Shown here: piece by piece, positions 34,590-41,690 of the stretch | Layout of the letters: each line of letters starts with the position of its first letter | Numbering within the stretch: position 1 is the first letter of the stretch | Source: Acidobacteriaceae bacterium | GTDB lineage: Bacteria; Acidobacteriota; Terriglobia; Terriglobales; Acidobacteriaceae | Direction of reading: 5' to 3' | Length of the DNA stretch: 64,000 nt | NCBI GenBank assembly: GCA_030041515.1 | Contig: JASHNS010000031.1 | Location: forward strand, 36,792-100,791 | Notes under the pieces: model-generated | What the model was told of the DNA's origin: nothing | Databases searched by the model: none | Seen by the model: only the letters and a program-made list of their open reading frames with translations | Translations under genes and position numbers: made by a program

Positions 34590-35285
34590 TTACCAGCGCG
34601 GCTCGAACTCCGCGAAGGCCTTGTGCGCTTCGAGCACAAATGCGCGCACGCGATCGGGATCTTTCTTGCCGGGTGCGGCCTCGACACCACTGGCGACATC
34701 GACGCCCCAGGGATGCAGGGTGCGGATGGCCACTGCTACATTGGCGGCGTTGAGGCCGCCGGCGACAATCAGGCGCAGCTTGCCGGCCGCGCCGGACAGG
34801 ATCTCGCGGGCGTGTTCCCAGTCCCAGGTCCTGCCGGTGCCGCCGCTGGCGGTGGCGGTTCGGGTGTCGACCAGCACGGCATTCGCGCCCCCGTACTGGG
34901 CCATTGCAAGCAGATCTCCGCGCAGACGGCGCTCGGTCTCCGGCGTGAATCCTTCGGCCGGCCAGTGCAGCGTCTGGATGACGAGCAGATCGTCGCCGAA
35001 TTCGCGCCGCAACTGCTGGATAAGGGAAAAATCGAGTTCGCCGTGGAGCTGTACGCCAGTGAGCTGCGCGGCGCGAACGTCGTAGGCGATTTCTTCAGCT
35101 TTCTGCGAGACGAAGACTCCGACGCGACGCGCCGGGCCGAGCGATTCGAGGGGTAGTGCCGCAAGTTGCGAGGCCGTGACGCGGCGAGGACTGGGTGCAA
35201 AAACAAAGCCGATGGCGTCAGCGCCGGCTTCGACGGCCAACTGCGCGTCTTCCAGGGTCGTGGTGCCACAGATCTTCACCCACAT
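34590..35285 (-). CDS. trpF: Phosphoribosylanthranilate isomerase
   Basis: The 231-residue TIM barrel starts MWVKICGTTTLEDA with the catalytic Cys. It has the GFVF...SPR strand-loop, GVQLHGE, a DTR segment with the catalytic Asp and the phosphate-binding AGGLNAANV. The ATG at 35285 is chosen because family members begin with (M)xVKICG. It starts four bases after the trpC stop. It converts PRA to CdRP in tryptophan synthesis. Confidence 0.95.
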   Translation of the reverse strand: MWVKICGTTTLEDAQLAVEAGADAIGFVFAPSPRRVTASQLAALPLESLGPARRVGVFVSQKAEEIAYDVRAAQLTGVQLHGELDFSLIQQLRREFGDDLLVIQTLHWPAEGFTPETERRLRGDLLAMAQYGGANAVLVDTRTATASGGTGRTWDWEHAREILSGAAGKLRLIVAGGLNAANVAVAIRTLHPWGVDVASGVEAAPGKKDPDRVRAFVLEAHKAFAEFEPRW

Positions 35286-35289
35286 GGAG

Positions 35290-36132
35290 TCACGCTCGGC
35301 CCGCGACGGTTTCTGCTGCGCGCAGCAGCGCGTCAAGCGCAATTCCGGGTTGCGCTTCGCGCATCAGGGATTCGCCAATGAGGAAGGCGTGGAAGCCGGC
35401 GTCGCGCAGACGGGAGAGATCGGCGGCGGTGTGGATGCCGCTCTCGGCGACGTGAACCGCGCCGGTGGGGAGCTCCGCCACGAGAGAGAGCGAGGTTTCG
35501 AGACGCACGTCGAAGGTGCGCAGGTCGCGGTTGTTCACGCCGTACGCATCGCAGCCGAGGTCGCGGACGCGGGCGAGCTCGTCGGCCGTGTGGATTTCGC
35601 AGAGGACGTCGAGCTCGTGTTCGTGCGCGGCGGCGGTGAAACGAGAGAGCTCGGCATCGGCGAGCGCCGCGGCGATCAGCAGGATTGCGTCGGCACAGTG
35701 CGCGCGGGATTCGACAATCTGGTACTCGTCGACGATGAAATCCTTGCGCAGGCATGGCAGGGTGGAAGCCGCGGAGGCCAGTTCGAGATTGGCGAGGCTG
35801 CCCTGGAAAAACGGCTCGTCGGTGAGGACGGAGAGTGCCGCCGCGCCGCCGCGCGTCAGCTCGCACGCCAGGGCGCTGGGATCGAAATTTTCCCGGATCA
35901 GCCCCTTCGAGGGCGAGGCTTTCTTCAATTCAGCGATGATGGCCGGGCCCTTGACGGCTCGTTGGCGCAGAGCGCGAGCCCAGCCACGCGGGGTGTGCTG
36001 CTCCGCCCGCTTTTGCAGCTCGCGCAGCGGGACGCGTTCCTTCCGCGCGGCCAGATCGGCGCGGGTTTGGGCCAGAATGCGCTCCAGATGCAACAAAAAC
36101 GGGTCTCCTCGCTCAAGTATAGCGACTGACAT
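35290..36132 (-). CDS. trpC: Indole-3-glycerol-phosphate synthase
   Basis: The 280-residue TIM barrel carries AIIAELKKASPSKGLIRENFDP with the catalytic lysine and LSVLTDEPFFQGS. CLRKDFIVDEYQI, GVNNRDLRTFDV and VAESGIHTAADL are also present. It closes the indole ring from CdRP. The start is uncertain: the ATG at 36132 has a weak ribosome-binding site, while a TTG at about 36096 has GGAG eight bases upstream and a TATACT sequence further upstream. It is the first gene of the aromatic operon; trpE, trpG and trpD are not in the window. Confidence 0.94.
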   Translation of the reverse strand: MSVAILERGDPFLLHLERILAQTRADLAARKERVPLRELQKRAEQHTPRGWARALRQRAVKGPAIIAELKKASPSKGLIRENFDPSALACELTRGGAAALSVLTDEPFFQGSLANLELASAASTLPCLRKDFIVDEYQIVESRAHCADAILLIAAALADAELSRFTAAAHEHELDVLCEIHTADELARVRDLGCDAYGVNNRDLRTFDVRLETSLSLVAELPTGAVHVAESGIHTAADLSRLRDAGFHAFLIGESLMREAQPGIALDALLRAAETVAGRA

Positions 36133-36211
36133 TTGTCATATCCGATTGCTGACGAAGCACACTGCCGCCCGCTGCCAAGGCGCGCGATGCTGAGAAGGTC
36201 AGGAGGCAGAT

Positions 36212-36382
36212 ATGAACCGCTTCTACAACCAGTTTTGGTACGGCTCCCCACACGGGGACCCTGTCCCTCGTTACGCACGCGCCGCCGGCATCGCGCTCAT
36301 CCTGTTCGGGATTTTCGCGCCGGGCCGGTTTGGATTCTTCTGGGTCGGTGTGGCGCTGTGCGCGGTTTCGGGGATGCTGTGA
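36212..36382 (+). CDS. Small membrane protein, 56 residues
   Basis: The ORF reads MNRFYNQFWYGSPHG..., with one or two hydrophobic segments (about residues 22-36 and 38-55), and ends with TGA at 36380-36382. It has a perfect AGGAGG ribosome-binding site five bases before the ATG. The Tyr/Trp/Phe-rich N-terminus and Gly-rich membrane segments (GIALILFGIFAPGRFGFFWVG) look like a genuine membrane protein. No family is recognised. It is divergent from trpC. Confidence 0.6.
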   Translation: MNRFYNQFWYGSPHGDPVPRYARAAGIALILFGIFAPGRFGFFWVGVALCAVSGML

Positions 36383-36408
36383 CGAACCACGCCCCTGCGG
36401 GCTCGGAT

Positions 36409-36457
36409 CAGGAGTCAATACTCAGGAGTCGGTAGTCGGTAGCCAGAAGTCAACCCA
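36409..36457. repeat. 7-bp-period array supplying the kbl stop codon
   Basis: Heptamers CAGGAGT, CAATACT, CAGGAGT, CGGTAGT, CGGTAGC, CAGAAGT and CAACCCA run from 36409 to 36457. The TGA stop of the minus-strand kbl gene (36450-36452) straddles the last two units. Confidence 0.75.
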
Positions 36458-37667
36458 GAATCCGCATCCCCTTTGCGGTCTTCTCCAGAATCTCCAGCGC
36501 CTGGTCGAGCTGCTCGCGGGTGTGCTCGCTGGTCATGATGGTGCGGATGCGCGCCTTCCCTTCCGGCACGGTGGGAAACGCGATTCCGGTGGCCATCACG
36601 CCCGCTTCAAAGAGCGCCCGGGAAAAATCCATGGCCCGCCGGCCTTCGCCGACGATGATCGGCGTGATGGGCGTCTCGCTGGCCGGGGTGGTGACGCCGC
36701 CGATGTCGAAGCCGAGGCGGCCCAGCTCCGTTTTGAAGTACCGGGTGTTCTGCCACAAGCGATCGATGCGCTCCGGCTCCGACTCCAGCAGATCGAAGGC
36801 CGCCATGCAGGTCGCCGTCACCGACGGCGGATGCGAAGTGGAGAAGAGGAACGGCCGAGCGCGGTGATACAGAAAATCGATGAGGTCCTTCGACCCGCAG
36901 ACATAACCGCCGATCGCCCCGATGGCTTTGGAGAGCGTGCCGACCTGGATATCCACGCGGCCGTGGCAGTGGAAATGGTCGACGGTGCCGCGGCCGTTGC
37001 GGCCGAGCACGCCGGATGCATGCGCGTCGTCGACCATCATGATGGCGCCGTATTTCTCGGCCAGATCGGCCAGCTTGTCGACGGGGCCGATGTCGCCGTC
37101 CATGGAGAAGACGCCGTCGGTGATGAGCAGCTTGTGGCCGGGCTCGTTCTGCACCTCGCGCAGCAGCTCTTCGGCGTGAGCCAGATCCTTGTGGCGGAAG
37201 ACCTTGATCTTCGCCCGCGAGAGCCGCGCGCCGTCGATGATGGAGGCGTGGTTCAGCTCGTCCGAGATGATGAAGTCTTCTTTGCCGAGAATCGCCGAGA
37301 CCGTCCCGGCGTTCGCGGTGAATCCGCTCTGGAAGACCACGCAGGCCTCAACGTTCTTGAAGCGCGCGATCTTTTCTTCCAGCTCCATATGGATCTTCAT
37401 GGTGCCGGCGATGGTGCGGACAGCGCCTGGGCCGACGCCCAGCTCGCGCGTCGCCTTCTCCGCGGCTTCCTTCAGTTTGGGGTGGTTGCAGAGGCCGAGG
37501 TAGTTGTTCGAAGCCAGGTTGATGACCTGCCGGCCGTCGTAATGACAGACCGGAGCCTGGGCATCTTCGAGCACACGCAGCCGGAAGTGGGTGCCCTTCT
37601 TTTTGAGTTCCTCGATCTGATCGGCCAGATACCGCAGTTGCGGGCGCTGCGAAAGCGACGTTGCCAT
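36450..37667 (-). CDS. kbl: Glycine C-acetyltransferase (2-amino-3-ketobutyrate CoA ligase)
   Basis: This 405-residue PLP enzyme of the alpha-oxoamine synthase family has NLASNNYLGLCNHPKLKEA, FQSGFTANAGTV and the DELNHASIIDG motif. DDAHASGVLGRNGRGTVDHF and the PLP lysine in GTLSKAIGAIGGYVCG are also present. It cleaves 2-amino-3-ketobutyrate with CoA to glycine and acetyl-CoA in threonine breakdown. Close relatives include AONS (BioF); the absence of bio genes and the overall sequence favour Kbl. The threonine dehydrogenase partner is not adjacent. The ATG at 37667 has GAGGTG upstream. Confidence 0.88.
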   Translation of the reverse strand: MATSLSQRPQLRYLADQIEELKKKGTHFRLRVLEDAQAPVCHYDGRQVINLASNNYLGLCNHPKLKEAAEKATRELGVGPGAVRTIAGTMKIHMELEEKIARFKNVEACVVFQSGFTANAGTVSAILGKEDFIISDELNHASIIDGARLSRAKIKVFRHKDLAHAEELLREVQNEPGHKLLITDGVFSMDGDIGPVDKLADLAEKYGAIMMVDDAHASGVLGRNGRGTVDHFHCHGRVDIQVGTLSKAIGAIGGYVCGSKDLIDFLYHRARPFLFSTSHPPSVTATCMAAFDLLESEPERIDRLWQNTRYFKTELGRLGFDIGGVTTPASETPITPIIVGEGRRAMDFSRALFEAGVMATGIAFPTVPEGKARIRTIMTSEHTREQLDQALEILEKTAKGMRILG

Positions 37668-37867
37668 GCGATGCACCTCAGAAAAAGCGAAAATGCGCAA
37701 CCTTCGATCCTAACTCCGATCCGGCGGACAGGGCGGTGCCGCTGGTCTGTACCCGGCCGTCTCTGCCCTGTACAATGATCTTTCCAGCGCAGGAGATGCG
37801 GGTGTCGTCCGGCAGCGGCGGAGCGTCCGGTTTCTGCGCGGAGGATTTTCCTGAGAGTTCCACACGA

Positions 37868-38857
37868 ATGATTTCGCTGTTCCGGAAAGACATCGCTTCA
37901 AGGCTCGGACACCGGGCCATGGTCGGACTGACACTTCTCGCTTGTTTTGCCGGATTCGCGCCGGCACGGGCGGCGCAGGCGCAGGCGGCAGCTCCGACTC
38001 GCATCCAACTTGCCTCGCAGCACGACGGCAACGTCCTCTCGTTCACCGCGGCGGTGACGGACGTGGAGGGCCAGGGAATATCCGAAGGCTCGGTGAGCTT
38101 TGAAACGGCGAAGGGTTCGCTGGGATCGGTGTTCGTCCACGACGGTATCGCGACGCTGAACCTGACCCATCCGCCGTCCTGGGCGCGCACGGTCACTGCG
38201 GTCTATCACGGTGACGCCGCCTTCGCTGCATCGTCCGCCATGACAACGGTGGTCAGCGATCAGACCTCTGCAGTACCGGGCTTCACGGTCACGGCGTCTC
38301 CCACGTCTTTCACGGTGACTCCGGGCCAATACCAGACGATTAACCTGACCGTCACTTCGCAGAACGGATTTACCGGACAGGTCAACCTGTCCTGCTCGGG
38401 ATTGCCGGGCTCTTCAGTATGCAATTTCACTCCGGTGACGGTGACGCCGCCGGCAAACGGTTCCATCACCAGCTCGATGCAGATCACGACGCAGGGGGGC
38501 TCCGGCGTTCTCAGCAGCCGCGCGAAGCCTCTCGGCCGCTCGGGTACGGCCTACGCTCTCATCCTTCCCGGGCTGCTGGCGCTCGCCGGTCTGGGAGCGC
38601 TGCGGCGGAGAAATTTCGCCGCGCTGCGGATGCTGGGCATTGGCCTGCTGCTGACGGCGGGAGCCATCGGCCTGACCGCCTGCAACCCGCGCTACAGCTA
38701 TGAGCATTACCAGCCGTCGCCGAACTACGGGACCACTCCCGGCAACTACACCATCGTCGTGTCAGCGTACGCTTCCAATGGCACGAACATCACGCAGGCC
38801 ACCTCCTCCGATGCCAATTGCAACGGCGCGGTCTGCGTGGCGATGACGGTGCAGTAG
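37868..38857 (+). CDS. Exported Ig-like repeat protein
   Basis: The protein of about 329 residues has an N-terminal signal/anchor (about 16-35). An Ig-like fold of the bacterial surface-protein type follows (about 45-130: TRIQLASQHDGNVLSFTAAVTD...VYHGDAAFAASSA). A second beta domain (about 140-215) carries the FTVTASPTSFTVTPGQYQTINLTVTSQNGFTGQVNLSCSGLP pattern common in acidobacterial surface proteins. A hydrophobic double segment follows (about 235-275, ending LTACNPRY), and the tail ends with NYTIVVSAYASNG. It is probably a cell-surface or adhesion-type structural protein. The start is chosen at 37868, but the ribosome-binding site is weak. Confidence 0.7.
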   Translation: MISLFRKDIASRLGHRAMVGLTLLACFAGFAPARAAQAQAAAPTRIQLASQHDGNVLSFTAAVTDVEGQGISEGSVSFETAKGSLGSVFVHDGIATLNLTHPPSWARTVTAVYHGDAAFAASSAMTTVVSDQTSAVPGFTVTASPTSFTVTPGQYQTINLTVTSQNGFTGQVNLSCSGLPGSSVCNFTPVTVTPPANGSITSSMQITTQGGSGVLSSRAKPLGRSGTAYALILPGLLALAGLGALRRRNFAALRMLGIGLLLTAGAIGLTACNPRYSYEHYQPSPNYGTTPGNYTIVVSAYASNGTNITQATSSDANCNGAVCVAMTVQ

Positions 38858-38865
38858 GGGCGAGA

Positions 38866-38893
38866 GGTTACGGTCTACGGGTCAGGGTCGGGC
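38866..38893. repeat. 7-bp-period array supplying the miaA stop codon
   Basis: Heptamers GGTTACG, GTCTACG, GGTCAGG and GTCGGGC cover 38866-38893. The TAG stop of minus-strand miaA (38875-38877) and its last codons (PDPDP) are inside the array. Confidence 0.6.
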
Positions 38894-39849
38894 GGGCGGA
38901 TCGACAGGCCCTTGAAGACTCCTGGTCCCAGGCAGCTGGTCACCAGCTTTTCCGCTTCATCCAGGACTTCCGGCTGATCGCCGAAGCCGTGCAGCCAGTT
39001 CATTTCCGGCTCGCGGCGAAACCAGGTGAGCTGGCGTTTCGCATAGTTGCGGTGGCCCTGCGCCGTCGCGGCGACGGCTTCTTCTTCAGACAATTCACCG
39101 CGCAGGACCGCGCGCGCCTGGCAATAACCGAGCGAGTCAAAGGCGCGCGGAGATTCACCGAATTTCCGCAGCAGCGTGCGGGTTTCTTCCACGAGCCCGG
39201 CCGCGAACATCGCTCTGGCTCGCGCGCCGAGGCGCTGGTAGAGCATCGGACGCGGCGGATCGAGGCCGAGACGCAGGACGCGAAATCCCTGAAGCGGATC
39301 GCGGCCCGCCTGCCAGGCTTCGGTCAGCGGCTGCCTCGCCGCGAGGCACACTTCGATAGCGCGGACGAGCTTCGGCTGGTCATTGGCGTGGATGCGCTCG
39401 GCGGCGGCCGGATCGAGCCGCCGCAGGAGACGATGCAGCCAGGCTGGTCCACGCCTTTCCGCACTACGGTACAGGCGCGCGCGCATCTCGTCGGAGCGCG
39501 GGGGACCTGGGAAGAGCCCCTCGAGCAGCGCGCGCAGGTAGAGCCCCGTGCCACCGGTGACGATGGGGAGGTGCCCGCGCGCGGCGATTTCGGCAAGGGC
39601 CTGGCGCGCGAGGCGGCTGTAATCGCCGGCGGTACAGAAATGATCGGGCGGCAGGATGTCGATGAGATGGTGCGGGACGCGGCGGCGTTCTTCCAGAGTG
39701 GGCTTGGCCGTGCCTATTTCCATCTGGCGATAGACGGCGACGGAGTCGCAACTGACAATCTCGCCCTGGAAGCGTTCGGCGAGGGCCAGCGACAAAGCCG
39801 TTTTGCCGCTGCCGGTGGGTCCGGCGATCGCGATGAGAAGAGGGTCCAT
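38875..39849 (-). CDS. miaA: tRNA dimethylallyltransferase
   Basis: The 324-residue protein has the P-loop AIAGPTGSGKTALSLALAE, the ISCDS-like VSCDSVAVYRQMEIGTAKP motif, HHLIDI, VTGGTGLYLRALLEG and RNYAKRQLTWFR. It transfers a dimethylallyl group to A37 of tRNAs reading UNN codons. The ATG at 39849 is the canonical start; a TTG at 39873 would add eight residues. Its C-terminus runs into a heptamer array. Confidence 0.95.
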   Translation of the reverse strand: MDPLLIAIAGPTGSGKTALSLALAERFQGEIVSCDSVAVYRQMEIGTAKPTLEERRRVPHHLIDILPPDHFCTAGDYSRLARQALAEIAARGHLPIVTGGTGLYLRALLEGLFPGPPRSDEMRARLYRSAERRGPAWLHRLLRRLDPAAAERIHANDQPKLVRAIEVCLAARQPLTEAWQAGRDPLQGFRVLRLGLDPPRPMLYQRLGARARAMFAAGLVEETRTLLRKFGESPRAFDSLGYCQARAVLRGELSEEEAVAATAQGHRNYAKRQLTWFRREPEMNWLHGFGDQPEVLDEAEKLVTSCLGPGVFKGLSIRPPDPDP

Positions 39850-39946
39850 GAACGGGAGCTCAAGAGTGGCCAAAGGCCTGGAAGCAAGTAGCTTCCGTGG
39901 CTACGTGGAAGCGCGCTTTTGTATTATTCGGGCGGGGTGAGCTTCA

Positions 39947-40267
39947 TTGCAACAGCCAACCGAGGCAGAGAGGTACGCCGCGACGTGGAAAGATCGCAAA
40001 CGGCGGTTTCTGCTCGATGGGCTCGCACTGAACTGGCTTATTGTCCTCTTCGGATTTCTGTCTGAGGCCAATCGGCGCTTCGATCTCTCCGGCAGAGCTG
40101 TGGTTCTTGCCTTCGCAACCTGGTTCGCCGGACAAATGGCCGTCGGCGTGTGGGGGAACAGGTTCCGCTGTCCCCGATGCGTGGGCCTCTTCTATTGGCG
40201 GCCACGTGCCAGGACGTGGCGGCAGTGCCGCCATTGTAGTCTGATCCAGGATTCCGATCCGGCATAG
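39947..40267 (+). CDS. Small membrane protein with zinc-ribbon-like tail
   Basis: The 106-residue protein starts at TTG 39947 after a GGGGTGAG-type site. It has a basic N-terminus, hydrophobic stretches at about 25-40 and 48-68, and a C-terminal pair of CxxC motifs (RCPRC and QCRHC) about 18 residues apart. These could bind one zinc ion. No family is recognised. It has its own promoter region upstream and is divergent from miaA. Confidence 0.5.
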   Translation: MQQPTEAERYAATWKDRKRRFLLDGLALNWLIVLFGFLSEANRRFDLSGRAVVLAFATWFAGQMAVGVWGNRFRCPRCVGLFYWRPRARTWRQCRHCSLIQDSDPA

Positions 40268-40368
40268 TGCCGGGCTACAGCGCCGATGAACCGGGAGGGC
40301 GACCTCTCTGCCCCTGAACAGTATGAGCAGTCGAGTTGATACCCTGATCGCCCGAAGCGTTGTTTTAA

Positions 40369-40403
40369 CGGATCACTGACGACTGTCTCCTGATTCCTGT
40401 CCT
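40369..40403. repeat. 7-bp-period array at the VWA-gene stop codon
   Basis: Heptamers CGGATCA, CTGACGA, CTGTCTC, CTGATTC and CTGTCCT end at the TAA stop (40403-40405) of the minus-strand VWA gene. Confidence 0.65.
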
Positions 40404-41620
40404 TACTGCACCGGCAGCTGCGCCGTATACCCATCGCGGGCGATGACCATGTATTTCACCGGCTTGTGCTTCTGGTTCTCCATGCGCAGCGGGCGCCCTT
40501 CGTTGTCTACCAGCTGGATGCGGATGCGACGGTAGGTCCCGTCCATCTTCGTGTCGGTGGGACGGTAGGTGAGCTGGTACTGGTTGCGGATGGACGCGTT
40601 GATCTGCTGGAAGACGTCGGGAAACTCGGCCTGGAAGCGCGGCTCAAACCACATGCCGCCGGTCATGCGCGCGTAGGTCTGCATCTCGTTGTCGGCCTGG
40701 AGCATGCCGATGGTGTTGGGGACGCCGCCCATCATGCCCCCCATGGCGCGCGCAAAGCCGCCTGTGCTGATGGTGAAGATGGTGACGTTGGGCGTCTCCT
40801 TGATTTTCTGCAGGCACTTGTCCAGGGTGATACGGGAGAAGGTGTCGCGGCCGGATCCGACGAGGATGATGTACTTGCGTCCGGGAATGCGAGAAAGCCG
40901 GTCCAGCGTGGTGTAGAGGGCGTCGAAGACATTGGTTTCATCCCAGGTGGGCATCTGCAGCGACTCAATCGCGTTCTGGATAACGGATTTGTTCTGCGTG
41001 AAATCCGTCAGGATTTCGGTGTGCATGTCGTAGGTCTCGACGGCGACATAATCCTGCGGCTGGAGCTGCTGCGTGAACGACCATGCCGCCTGCCACATAT
41101 CCTGGATGAAATACCAGCTGTTGCTCGCGAATTCCAGCAGCAGCACCGCGGTGATAGGCGCCTTGACCTGCTGGAAGCCGATGATCGGCTGGGGGACGCC
41201 GTTCTCAAAGACGCGGAAGTTATCCTGCTGCAGATTGGCAATGAACTGGTGATCCTTCTCAGTGAGGACATCGACGTCGACATTCACGACCGGGACGTCC
41301 ACGCGCAGCGAGAGATTGCCCATCCCGGGAGGATTTTTGACCGTGGCCGGCGGAGGAGGTGGTGGAGCGGCGGGCGCGGATTTCTTCGGCAGCGCAATGG
41401 GGCCGTTATCGTTGCCGGGACCGCCCGCCGAGCCAGGCGTTTCCTGCTGCTGGTTCTGATTCTGGTTTTGCTGTTGCTGGTTTTGCTGCTGCTGGTTTTG
41501 CTGCTGGCTCTGATTTTGCTGAGTGTATTGCCCCCATGACGTTTGCGGCAGAAAGAGCGTCAGAGAAAGCAGCACGGCAAGCGCGGCCGAAGCCGAAATC
41601 CGCAGATGGGGGACCCTCAT
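40403..41620 (-). CDS. Secreted VWA-domain protein, acidobacterial VWFA-related family
   Basis: This 405-residue protein has a signal peptide (about 8-30). It is followed by a striking Gln/Asn-rich tract (about 31-60), a Pro-rich linker (80-95) and a VWFA-related domain. That domain opens with VDVPVVNVDVDVLTEKDHQFIANLQQDNFRVFENG and continues with an AVLLLEFAS strand in place of the usual DxSxS. It ends with YQLTYRP and a RRIRIQL segment, the layout of the family annotated acidobacterial VWFA-related domain. The MIDAS motif is not conserved (LLEFASNSW). It is probably an envelope protein; the binding partner is unknown. It is divergent from the S55-like gene. Confidence 0.88.
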   Translation of the reverse strand: MRVPHLRISASAALAVLLSLTLFLPQTSWGQYTQQNQSQQQNQQQQNQQQQNQNQNQQQETPGSAGGPGNDNGPIALPKKSAPAAPPPPPPATVKNPPGMGNLSLRVDVPVVNVDVDVLTEKDHQFIANLQQDNFRVFENGVPQPIIGFQQVKAPITAVLLLEFASNSWYFIQDMWQAAWSFTQQLQPQDYVAVETYDMHTEILTDFTQNKSVIQNAIESLQMPTWDETNVFDALYTTLDRLSRIPGRKYIILVGSGRDTFSRITLDKCLQKIKETPNVTIFTISTGGFARAMGGMMGGVPNTIGMLQADNEMQTYARMTGGMWFEPRFQAEFPDVFQQINASIRNQYQLTYRPTDTKMDGTYRRIRIQLVDNEGRPLRMENQKHKPVKYMVIARDGYTAQLPVQ

Positions 41621-41690
41621 GGGAAGAAACCTCTCGGACGATTGTCGAGCCACCCGCGCCTTTGCGGCAAGTTGCGAAGCGGCATAGTCT

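Noticed and set aside
36127..36138. TGACA-TT-TGTCA palindrome at the trpC start
   Set aside because: It is short and overlaps the uncertain start codon; without other copies it cannot be called an operator.
39880..39925. Possible terminator formed by GCTTCC...GGAAGC before a T-rich stretch
   Set aside because: No plus-strand gene ends there and the loop is large; it is more likely incidental or part of the miaA promoter region.
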